Below are positions 6,977 to 12,917 of a DNA stretch of 14,252 nt, piece after piece. This DNA comes from Nitrospirota bacterium (lineage in GTDB: Bacteria > Nitrospirota > Thermodesulfovibrionia > Thermodesulfovibrionales > Dissulfurispiraceae): NCBI GenBank assembly GCA_016212685.1, contig JACREW010000161.1, positions 1 through 14,252 on the forward strand, given 5' to 3'. Position 1 is the stretch's first letter. Each line of letters starts with the position of its first letter. The translations under genes were made by a program, and so were the position numbers. The notes under the pieces are model-generated. The model was given only the letters and a program-made list of their open reading frames with translations, was not told where the DNA came from and made no database searches.

Positions 6977-8779
6977 TCATTCGTTATAGTAAACCGTTAC
7001 AATCGTTCTGTACTGAAATATGCCTTCCAATGTTTTAAATGTCTTAAAATTACCATAGCCCTTAATCCTTTCCGCTATATGGAAAGGAAGCGCGCTAAAG
7101 CCGTCTCCCGATATAACTGCCACTGCATCGCCTGATTTTCCGCCGTCCGTCTCGTAATATCCCGGATTCTTGTATTCCCATGTAAACCTCAATGGAGATA
7201 CGGCCATATCTTCCGGGGGATGAAAGTAAGCGGGGTCATGATGATATAAAATCCCCTTCCCTGTAAAAATATCCAACATAGGCACGGAGACCGCAGAATT
7301 TATCTCCGATTCTTTTTGCTGCAAGACGAAGACCTCTATATTGTCGACTCCGAGGGAGTCTATGAACTCGCCTGCATGTTTCAGATTGACGGTATTCATC
7401 GACTTCAAAAAAGGCAGATACGCAAATATCGATATGACCAAAGAGGATGTTATAATACAAGAGACGATAAAATTCCTTATCTCTTTATCTTTTATCCTGT
7501 AAAGCCCGTAGGAAGCCGTCAATGCAAACATCGGAAACACCATTATGATATACCTTATTCTCCTGATTTGGAGAGCTATCACAAGAAATATCAGCCAGCC
7601 TATAATCAGGTATTTCGAATCTCTTTTCTTAAAAGCGGCGTAAGCGGAATAGATTGCAGCGGCAGTAATAAACGGATGTATCTGAAAAAAAAATGTCGAG
7701 ACAAAGCTCTCTCCCCACTGTTTTAAAGCCGGTTTCTGATAGCTCGTCAACAGCCTTATCTGCTCTGAAAAAACATCGAATTTGTACCAAAAAACCGTTC
7801 CTATAAGCAGCGCTGAAATCAAGGCAACAAAAATACCCCTTGAAATATAGTTTTGAGTTTTGAGCTTTGAGCTTTGAGTTTGAAGGTCGGCGATTACACT
7901 CCATCCCTCACCCTCCCCCCTTGAGGGGGAGGGATGGGTGGGGGGGCTGTCTTCTGATTCCTGGCTCCTGTCCTCTGACTTATCTGAACATTTAACGATA
8001 TAAACTAAAAAAATAATTGCCATAACGGAGAGCATCAACCATGTAGAATACTTGGAATAGAAAGTGAGAAATATCGATAGAGACGATATAAACAGCCATA
8101 TCCCTCCGCTTTTAAGCGCCTTAATAAACGTGAATGTCGAAAGAGTCAATAAAAACATCGTCGGGACATCTACGAGCATGAGCGGGATCTGAGTTAAGAG
8201 ATACGGAAAACCCATAAGAAGCAAGCCCCCGTTATAGCCGATCCTTTTATCCCACAACTCTTTTCCTATTAAGTAAGTTAAAACCACGGTCAGTGAGAAC
8301 AGAGCGGTCGTGAAGACCTGGATATAGATTCTCGACTCGCCGAAAAACTTGAAAATCAGCCCGTAAAAAAGGGGGATGAGCGGCATATCGGTCCATGCTA
8401 CTATGGTCTTGCCCCATTCTTTCATAAAATAGTCGATCCCGTATAGTTCGAGGTGTTTTGCCTGCGTGAAATACCTCGATGCATCTACTATCACCTCCGG
8501 CTGCTGCCAGAAAATAGCCGCAATGACAAAAGATATCGAGAAAAGAGAGATTACGGGTTTGCGCTCTAAAGAAACTCTAAAAAGTCCGAAGGCGGAGACA
8601 AGGCCGAGAATAAGGATAGAAAATATTTTGACCCCATCGACATGAACAAATACCCACTGCCAGTTCGTCAGCCTGTTGTCGTCCATTGCGCGGAAGGCAA
8701 AGAGGACGACAAATACGAGAAGGGTTGAAAGAGAAATTAAAAGAAGGATATCGTTTTTTTTGGAGAGACGGGGAATCAT
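6977..8779 (-). CDS. ArnT/PMT-like membrane glycosyltransferase (GT39-type)
   Basis: A 600-residue inner-membrane protein with about ten or more hydrophobic segments and a soluble C-terminal part (about 470-600). The first large extracytoplasmic loop has the family-type acidic site VDASRYFTQAKHL (Asp99, Tyr103), then WTDMPLIPLFYGLIFKFFGES, equivalent to the PPLYYWL block of PMT/ArnT enzymes. It probably transfers a sugar from a polyprenyl-phosphate donor to a lipid or protein on the outer face of the membrane. Residues about 267-310 are a hydrophilic insert made entirely of three adjacent repeat elements, in frame. No clear Shine-Dalgarno is present; AGGA is 12 bases from the ATG, and a TAGAAT box ends six bases before it. 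Neighbours do not define the acceptor. Confidence 0.85.
   Translation of the reverse strand: MIPRLSKKNDILLLISLSTLLVFVVLFAFRAMDDNRLTNWQWVFVHVDGVKIFSILILGLVSAFGLFRVSLERKPVISLFSISFVIAAIFWQQPEVIVDASRYFTQAKHLELYGIDYFMKEWGKTIVAWTDMPLIPLFYGLIFKFFGESRIYIQVFTTALFSLTVVLTYLIGKELWDKRIGYNGGLLLMGFPYLLTQIPLMLVDVPTMFLLTLSTFTFIKALKSGGIWLFISSLSIFLTFYSKYSTWLMLSVMAIIFLVYIVKCSDKSEDRSQESEDSPPTHPSPSRGEGEGWSVIADLQTQSSKLKTQNYISRGIFVALISALLIGTVFWYKFDVFSEQIRLLTSYQKPALKQWGESFVSTFFFQIHPFITAAAIYSAYAAFKKRDSKYLIIGWLIFLVIALQIRRIRYIIMVFPMFALTASYGLYRIKDKEIRNFIVSCIITSSLVISIFAYLPFLKSMNTVNLKHAGEFIDSLGVDNIEVFVLQQKESEINSAVSVPMLDIFTGKGILYHHDPAYFHPPEDMAVSPLRFTWEYKNPGYYETDGGKSGDAVAVISGDGFSALPFHIAERIKGYGNFKTFKTLEGIFQYRTIVTVYYNE
7851..7884. 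repeat. TTTTGAG heptamer tandem repeat inside glycosyltransferase gene
   Basis: TTTTGAG, TTTTGAG, CTTTGAG, CTTTGAG run in exact seven-base steps (7851-7878), with a degenerate TTTGAAG after them. On the coding strand they encode the serine/lysine/glutamine-rich stretch LQTQSSKLKTQN. Confidence 0.75.
7901..7937. repeat. Palindromic repeat inside glycosyltransferase gene
   Basis: Outer arms CCATCCCT (7901-7908) and AGGGATGG (7930-7937) are perfectly complementary, and inner C-rich and G-rich arms extend the stem imperfectly. It encodes HPSPSRGEGEG on the minus strand, a peptide typical of dispersed palindromic repeats read through in frame. Confidence 0.7.
7949..7983. repeat. Degenerate GNYTYCT heptamer repeat inside glycosyltransferase gene
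   Basis: GTCTTCT, GATTCCT, GGCTCCT, GTCCTCT and GACTTAT follow one another in seven-base steps. They encode the polar stretch DKSEDRSQESED. Together with the two elements at 7851-7937 they make one composite block. Confidence 0.65.
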
Positions 8780-8785
8780 ATATTT

Positions 8786-8824
8786 ATTCTATCCTAAATC
8801 AGGCCCATCGGATTATTTTTCATG
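8786..8824 (-). promoter_or_regulatory. Candidate promoter of glycosyltransferase gene, possibly leaderless
   Basis: A TAGAAT hexamer (8786-8791) ends six bases before the ATG. ATTTAGGATA (8790-8799) overlaps it, and a CATGAAAAA block (8816-8824) lies upstream; both are shared with the region before the flavoprotein gene at 2896. No convincing -35 is seen. Confidence 0.3.
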
Positions 8825-8825
8825 G

Positions 8826-8858
8826 AAAAAAATCAGGAGACGGTTTCCCGTCTCCTGA
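8826..8858 (-). terminator. Rho-independent terminator of secreted rhodanese gene
   Basis: TCAGGAGACGG (8833-8843) and CCGTCTCCTGA (8848-8858) form a perfect 11-base stem around a four-base loop. In the minus-strand transcript the stem is followed at once by seven U residues (8826-8832). It lies 42 bases after the rhodanese stop and separates that gene from the glycosyltransferase. Confidence 0.92.
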
Positions 8859-8900
8859 GTCGTAATTTATCTTCAGCAGCTTCTCTGTTAAATTACCTCA

Positions 8901-9854
8901 CTATTTTTCTATAGGCATATCCTCCGTGCTGCCCCAGATTATCCACGAATCATCGTAATTGGCCGGATCCTTGAATCCCATAAGCTTGAATATCAAATAA
9001 GAAAGCGTAGAACGGGTTCCTGTCTGGCAGTAAGGTATTACCCTCTTGCTCTTGTCAAGTTTGCCGAAGAGTTTCTCCAATTCATCCATGGACTTAATCT
9101 TTCCTGTCTTCTTATCGAATGTCTCGACGTGAGAGACGTTTAACAAGCAGTTAGGGATATGTCCGCCCTTCTTTGCCCTGACATCGGTGCCGGCATATTC
9201 TCCGCCTGTTCTGGAGTCCACAATCTGAGGTCCCTTGACTTCGCCTTTAGCGATCTTCAACACCTCTTCTGTAGTGGCGATTTTGTTTTTCTGGAATTTG
9301 ACGGCATATTTTGCAGGCGGGAGTTTAGTCTCCTCTGTCGCCAGTTTCTTCCCGGCAGCCTCCCATGCCTCGATGCCTCCGTTAAGGAAACGGACATCCT
9401 TGTGTCCGAGATACTCGAGCACCCAGAAACCGACTGTGGCATCCGTAATTCCCTTTGCATCGCCGTAGACCACAACAGTGCTGTCATTGCTTATTCCAGC
9501 GCCGCCAAGCATCTTTTCATAAGGCTGCGGAATCCTGAAAACAGTCGCTGTCTCTTTTTCTCTTAGAACCTTTCCGCAAGTGCCGCCGAGATTTATAGCG
9601 CCCGGAATGTGCCCATCACTGTAACCCTTAGTAATAGCTCCGGTTTTCTTGTCTGTTGTGGCTGCCGCATCACGACAATCGATCACAATCCACTTGCCCA
9701 TGTTTTTTTCAACATCGTCAGGCGTTACCAATAATTCAGGGTGTGCGTATTCGGCGCTGTGCGCCAATGTGGCACCAAACAACATCATTCCTACCAAAAT
9801 TGCTAACATCCCGAACAGATACGGCATCTTACGTCTTTCAGCTTTTCCAAACAT
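8901..9854 (-). CDS. Secreted two-domain rhodanese (sulfurtransferase)
   Basis: A 317-residue protein with a signal peptide: basic MFGKAERRK, a hydrophobic core and a probable cleavage after AHSA (residues 31-34). Two rhodanese domains follow (about 38-175 and 190-312). The C-terminal one carries the active loop CQTGTRS with Cys276; the N-terminal counterpart (VVYGDAKG) lacks cysteine. It would act in the periplasm on thiosulfate or another sulfane donor. The ATG at 9854 has a strong GAGGAGGT Shine-Dalgarno. It is monocistronic by structure: a sigma-54-type promoter upstream and a strong terminator downstream. It resembles the anchored rhodanese at 3596-4717 but has a shorter N-terminus and no glycine linker. 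Confidence 0.93.
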   Translation of the reverse strand: MFGKAERRKMPYLFGMLAILVGMMLFGATLAHSAEYAHPELLVTPDDVEKNMGKWIVIDCRDAAATTDKKTGAITKGYSDGHIPGAINLGGTCGKVLREKETATVFRIPQPYEKMLGGAGISNDSTVVVYGDAKGITDATVGFWVLEYLGHKDVRFLNGGIEAWEAAGKKLATEETKLPPAKYAVKFQKNKIATTEEVLKIAKGEVKGPQIVDSRTGGEYAGTDVRAKKGGHIPNCLLNVSHVETFDKKTGKIKSMDELEKLFGKLDKSKRVIPYCQTGTRSTLSYLIFKLMGFKDPANYDDSWIIWGSTEDMPIEK

Positions 9855-9904
9855 TGCTACCTCCTCGTTATTCTAAAGATTTTTAATTCTATTATAAGTG
9901 GGTG

Positions 9905-9920
9905 TGCAATTTCAATGCCA
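9905..9920 (-). promoter_or_regulatory. Candidate sigma-54 promoter (-24/-12) of secreted rhodanese
   Basis: The minus strand reads TGGCATTGAAATTGCA, which fits the -24/-12 consensus TGGCACGRNNNTTGCW at every defined position except two (C to T, G to T), with exact spacing. The predicted start is near 9895, giving a leader of about 40 bases before the ATG. No good -35/-10 pair competes with it. Confidence 0.6.
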
Positions 9921-9924
9921 TTTT

Positions 9925-9975
9925 CATAACTATCTCATATTCTATACTTTTGGGAGACAACAAAGATAGTTTATG
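9925..9975. promoter_or_regulatory. Spaced inverted repeat upstream of sigma-54 promoter
   Basis: AACTATCT (9928-9935) and AGATAGTT (9964-9971) are perfect complements, extended to CATA and TATG on the outside with one bulged base, and separated by 28 bases. It could be a pair of half sites or an RNA hairpin. Function is not known. Confidence 0.35.
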
Positions 9976-10006
9976 TTACCGCGGCGGAACTTTATCTGCG
10001 CAACAA

Positions 10007-10022
10007 GTTCCCTACAGGGAAC
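10007..10022. promoter_or_regulatory. 16-bp dyad, candidate enhancer site
   Basis: GTTCCCT, AC, AGGGAAC is a perfect inverted repeat with a two-base centre. It lies about 112-127 bases upstream of the predicted sigma-54 start, where enhancer-binding activators usually sit. It may instead be part of a dispersed repeat spanning about 9978-10030. Confidence 0.35.
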
Positions 10023-10034
10023 GTTGGATTTTAC

Positions 10035-10058
10035 AAAAAGGGGCGCTGATGCGCCCCC
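10035..10058 (-). terminator. Rho-independent terminator of DsrE-like operon
   Basis: GGGGCGC (10040-10046) and GCGCCCC (10051-10057) form a GC-rich stem with a TGAT loop. The minus-strand transcript continues with five U residues (10035-10039). It lies 34 bases after the last DsrE-like gene. Confidence 0.88.
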
Positions 10059-10091
10059 TGAGATATTATAAAAGTAATTTAGAAATGATCT

Positions 10092-10394
10092 TTATAAAAC
10101 TATAACCCTGTCGGATTCGTGGTCCATCACAGAATTGTTATACTGGCTGCCGCAGACTACCTCCTCCGTAATAACGCTCTTGTTAACCCCAAAACCGGTT
10201 GCATTATGGTCGCAGAAAGCCATGTTGACCCCTTTGAGTTTACATATCCCCGTATACCCGGGATTCTCGAGCAGCCTTGTCCCTTCACCCATGGTAAAAA
10301 TCGTAACTTCATGTCCCTTTGACAGGGCGGCATTCACAAGCCCTTTAACATCATCGAGGTGCCTGTCCGTATTAACTAATATTCCAAGTTTCAT
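10092..10394 (-). CDS. DsrE-like sulfur relay protein, 100 residues
   Basis: A small cytoplasmic protein of the DsrE/DsrF-like superfamily. MKLGILVNTD forms the first strand, followed by an amphipathic helix and HEVTIFTMGEG. KGVNMAFCDHNATGFGV then places Cys61 where DsrE proteins carry their persulfide cysteine, and the protein ends with the strand SDRVIVL. Two other cysteines, Cys51 and Cys81, are present. A GGAGGG Shine-Dalgarno precedes the ATG. It is the third gene of a three-gene operon of similar small proteins and is followed by a terminator. The likely role is accepting or passing sulfur from a TusA-like partner; the real partner is unknown. Confidence 0.8.
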   Translation of the reverse strand: MKLGILVNTDRHLDDVKGLVNAALSKGHEVTIFTMGEGTRLLENPGYTGICKLKGVNMAFCDHNATGFGVNKSVITEEVVCGSQYNNSVMDHESDRVIVL

Positions 10395-10424
10395 CTTTAT
10401 TTCCCTCCTGAATATTCAGAATAA

Positions 10425-10592
10425 TTACCATGAAATAACCTTATCGCTCGAAGCAATAAGGTCGACAATCCGGTCATAATCTTTGTTTTCTCTAATGTCT
10501 ACGATAGCGACATCATTTGCCTTTTTGTGTTCTTCCATAAACTTCTTTACTGTTTCAGCGGGTTCTTGTTTTATAAGGTATAAAACTTTCAT
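10425..10592 (-). CDS. Small 55-residue DsrE/TusB-like protein
   Basis: A short gene with a clear GGAG ribosome-binding site eight bases before its ATG, 23 bases after the upstream gene and 30 bases before the next one. The product begins MKVLYLIKQEP (strand), continues with a lysine/glutamate-rich helix and a second strand (DVAIVDIREN), and ends SDKVISW. This resembles a DsrE/TusB-type fold reduced to about half size. It has no cysteine, so it cannot itself form a persulfide and may be a structural subunit. Its C-terminal strand resembles those of the two neighbouring proteins (SDRVIVL and YDHIIPY). The coding status is well supported by position and the Shine-Dalgarno; the family call is tentative. 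Confidence 0.75.
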   Translation of the reverse strand: MKVLYLIKQEPAETVKKFMEEHKKANDVAIVDIRENKDYDRIVDLIASSDKVISW

Positions 10593-10615
10593 GCTTACGC
10601 TCCTTTTTGATTAAT

Positions 10616-10888
10616 TTAATATGGTATTATGTGGTCATATTCGAGAAGTTTCAGGGCTATTTCTTCGTTGGAAAGGCATTCCATATCCCCGTTCTCTTTA
10701 TAGTTGGTATAAAGTCCCATACCCAGGTCTTTTATTGTCTCGACATTCAGGGTGTTTTCATCCGTCTCTTCGACTTTCCTGTCCAGCACATACACATCGA
10801 TGGTATCATCCATAAGCGTAATACCGACAGCCATCCTGAGAGCATCACCCTGTCTCTCCCTGACCAGAACAGCAATCTTCTTTGACAT
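10616..10888 (-). CDS. DsrE/DsrF-like small protein, 90 residues
   Basis: First gene of the three-gene operon. MSKKIAVLVRERQGDALRMA gives a strand and helix, followed by DTIDVYVLDRKV and a C-terminal strand YDHIIPY. Overall this is a compact alpha/beta DsrE/F-like layout. A single cysteine, Cys71, lies in GDMECLSNEEIA, later in the chain than the usual DsrE active-site position. AGGAGG is placed five bases before the ATG. Family assignment rests on size, pattern and neighbours rather than on a strong motif. A role in sulfur relay, as a subunit with the next two products, is inference. Confidence 0.7.
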   Translation of the reverse strand: MSKKIAVLVRERQGDALRMAVGITLMDDTIDVYVLDRKVEETDENTLNVETIKDLGMGLYTNYKENGDMECLSNEEIALKLLEYDHIIPY

Positions 10889-10914
10889 TGCAACCTCCTT
10901 TTCTCGAATTTTTG

Positions 10915-10934
10915 AAGATTTTAACTAAAATCTT
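10915..10934. promoter_or_regulatory. Perfect 20-bp dyad over DsrE-like operon promoter
   Basis: AAGATTTTA and TAAAATCTT flank a two-base AC centre, with nine of nine pairs perfect. It covers the candidate -10 hexamer, so it could be a repressor operator. Confidence 0.5.
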
Positions 10935-10947
10935 TTACAAATAGCAA
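10918..10947 (-). promoter_or_regulatory. Candidate sigma-70 promoter of DsrE-like operon
   Basis: On the minus strand TTGCTA (10942-10947), an 18-base spacer and TAAAAT (10918-10923) lie about 30 bases before the first ATG. They match the consensus at four and five of six positions. Confidence 0.45.
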
Positions 10948-11007
10948 CACGCATGTCGCCGCATCAGAAAATCAAGAAATTTCAGTAATGCCATAGCAGA
11001 TATATGC

Positions 11008-12822
11008 TTACATCTCGACCCTTGTAATAATGCCGTGAAGCTTGTGGGACGGCAGCTTATAAAACTGGACATATGCCGGGGTGAGTCTCTTGAATATTGA
11101 GAACATCTTCCAGATTATATTGCTGGTGGCTATATCCTCAAGGCCGTAGAATATGGATCTCTCCTTTATCCCGGCCTCCCTCAATATCTCCTCCACATCT
11201 ATAACTTCCATGTATCCCATTTGAATTTCGAAATGCCGCAGCCCATCTGCAATATCTCCCTTGAAAAAGCCTATAACGCCGAAGGGGTCGTCGCGCCTGA
11301 TTATGGAGACGATGATGTTATCCTCATAGAGTATGTTGTTTGTAAACATAGTCCTGACAATATACGGAGGGATCCTCTCGACATCGCGGGCAAAATATAG
11401 AGCGGTTCCGCCGATCTTGGTCGTCGTCCTGTATAAAACCTCATACCGTGTAAGAAACTCCCGAAGGGGCATCGGCTTCATAGATTTATAAAGCCTCCGC
11501 TGTCCCTTCGTGTAGATCATAATTATGCAAAACGGTATCAACGCGATGATTATCGACCAGTAGCCGCCGTGAGGTATTTTGTAACTGTTCGATATAAGGA
11601 ATGCGACATCTACAAATACAACAAGCAGCGCAGCAGCGCATTTTGCCTTATTGTTCTTAAAATAAAAAATAAATGTCATCAGTATTCCGGTAATCATCAT
11701 GTCCACATTCACCGCCAGGCCGTAAGCTGCGGCGAGACTGTGCGATTCCCTGAATTCAAACATTATGAAAAGCACCGATATAAGCAGAAACCAGTTCACA
11801 AAACCTATATATATCTGTGACCTGAGTTCTGTTGATGTGTAGTCCACCTTAAAAAGCGGCATTATGTGCGTCATGATCGCCTGATAAAATATCGAGAACA
11901 TGCCGCTTATCATCGCCTGAGAAGCTATGATAGTGGCTGCAATGCTGAGGATCAGAAACGGGATGTATAGAAGGCCCGCCTGATGAACTATCATCTCGAA
12001 AAGTACATTCTTTGCATCGGGATGTTGTATCAGAAACGCACCCTGTCCGAAATAATTCAACAGCAAGGCAACGCAGACAAAATACCATGCCCTGAGTATA
12101 GGCATCCTCCCTAAATGTCCCATATCGGCATAAAGCGCCTCGCCGCCCGTAGCGCAGAGAATTACCTCCGATAAAACAAAAAATCCTGCAATACCGTTTT
12201 CGGCAAAAAATTTGAACGCGTAATAAGGATTAACGGCCTTTAAAACTGCCGGCACTTGAAATATAGACGCAATACCGGAAACCGCAAGGGACAAAAACCA
12301 TAATACCATTAAAGGACCGAATGCCCCAGCAACCCGCTCGGTGCCTTTTTTCTGGAACGAAAACAGAACTATCGCTATTACGGCTGCAATGATAATTATC
12401 ATTTCCTGACCGGTCTTCTCAAACCCCGGTATTAGACGTATGCCTTCCACGGCGCTCAGTATGCTTATCGCAGGAGTTATAACTCCGTCGCCTACGAGAA
12501 GCGATATGCCTACGAATGAAAGCAGGGTGAAGAATGCCGCCTTTCTGCCGGATTTGAGCAGTGGAAGCAGTATCTCTTTCAATACGATGGTGCCGCCTTC
12601 ACCCTTTCTGCTGAGGCTCATGGCGAGCCATGCGTATTCTACGGTAACCAGAATCGTCATTGTCCATACGATAAGGGAGAGAACTCCTATGACATTGTTC
12701 TCCGTAGGTCTTGTTGTAAGGAAGATAACCGTAAGGGTGTAAATAGGACTTGTCCCGATGTCTCCGAATACAAGGCCGAGGGACTTTATTATTCCCTTAA
12801 TGGGCGATTCCTTTTCGAGCAT
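11008..12822 (-). CDS. kup: Kup-type low-affinity potassium transporter
   Basis: A 604-residue inner-membrane potassium uptake protein of the KUP/HAK/KT family, of normal length. Hallmarks in order are FGDIGTSPIYTL (residues 19-30), GEGGTIVLKEILLP (75-88), GDGVITPAISILSAVEG (111-127) and GGEALYADMGHLGR (226-239). About twelve hydrophobic segments are followed by a cytoplasmic C-terminal domain (from about 450). It takes up potassium, probably with protons. No Shine-Dalgarno precedes the ATG; an AT-rich hexamer TAATAT ends six bases before it. It lies between the DsrE-like operon and the divergent PilZ/HD gene and has no obvious functional tie to the sulfur genes. Confidence 0.95.
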   Translation of the reverse strand: MLEKESPIKGIIKSLGLVFGDIGTSPIYTLTVIFLTTRPTENNVIGVLSLIVWTMTILVTVEYAWLAMSLSRKGEGGTIVLKEILLPLLKSGRKAAFFTLLSFVGISLLVGDGVITPAISILSAVEGIRLIPGFEKTGQEMIIIIAAVIAIVLFSFQKKGTERVAGAFGPLMVLWFLSLAVSGIASIFQVPAVLKAVNPYYAFKFFAENGIAGFFVLSEVILCATGGEALYADMGHLGRMPILRAWYFVCVALLLNYFGQGAFLIQHPDAKNVLFEMIVHQAGLLYIPFLILSIAATIIASQAMISGMFSIFYQAIMTHIMPLFKVDYTSTELRSQIYIGFVNWFLLISVLFIMFEFRESHSLAAAYGLAVNVDMMITGILMTFIFYFKNNKAKCAAALLVVFVDVAFLISNSYKIPHGGYWSIIIALIPFCIIMIYTKGQRRLYKSMKPMPLREFLTRYEVLYRTTTKIGGTALYFARDVERIPPYIVRTMFTNNILYEDNIIVSIIRRDDPFGVIGFFKGDIADGLRHFEIQMGYMEVIDVEEILREAGIKERSIFYGLEDIATSNIIWKMFSIFKRLTPAYVQFYKLPSHKLHGIITRVEM

Positions 12823-12854
12823 AGTTCAATATTAAACATTATGAAGCGGACAAA

Positions 12855-12884
12855 TTACAAGACAATACGGCAATCTGTTAGAAT
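12855..12884 (+). promoter_or_regulatory. Weak candidate promoter of PilZ-HD gene
   Basis: TTACAA (12855-12860), an 18-base spacer and TAGAAT (12879-12884) lie upstream of the ATG at 12918. The -10 is fair and the -35 is poor. Confidence 0.3.
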
Positions 12885-12917
12885 ATACCTGTAGCGCGAC
12901 AATTTGAGCGGCTTCTC

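Noticed and set aside
6968..6978. Short dyad GAATA-A-TATTC between convergent genes
   Set aside because: Only five AT-rich pairs with a one-base centre and no U-tract, too weak to call a terminator.
7851..7983. Clustered repeats considered as a CRISPR-like array
   Set aside because: Repeat units are 7 bases with no spacers and the frame is kept open through them.
9891..9896. TATAAT on the minus strand before the secreted rhodanese
   Set aside because: No acceptable -35 lies at 16-18 bases; it coincides with the predicted start of the better-matching sigma-54 promoter.
9902..10105. A 67-codon open frame on the plus strand between rhodanese and DsrE-like genes
   Set aside because: It has no ribosome-binding site, crosses the sigma-54 site, two dyads and a terminator, and looks like non-coding or repeat DNA.
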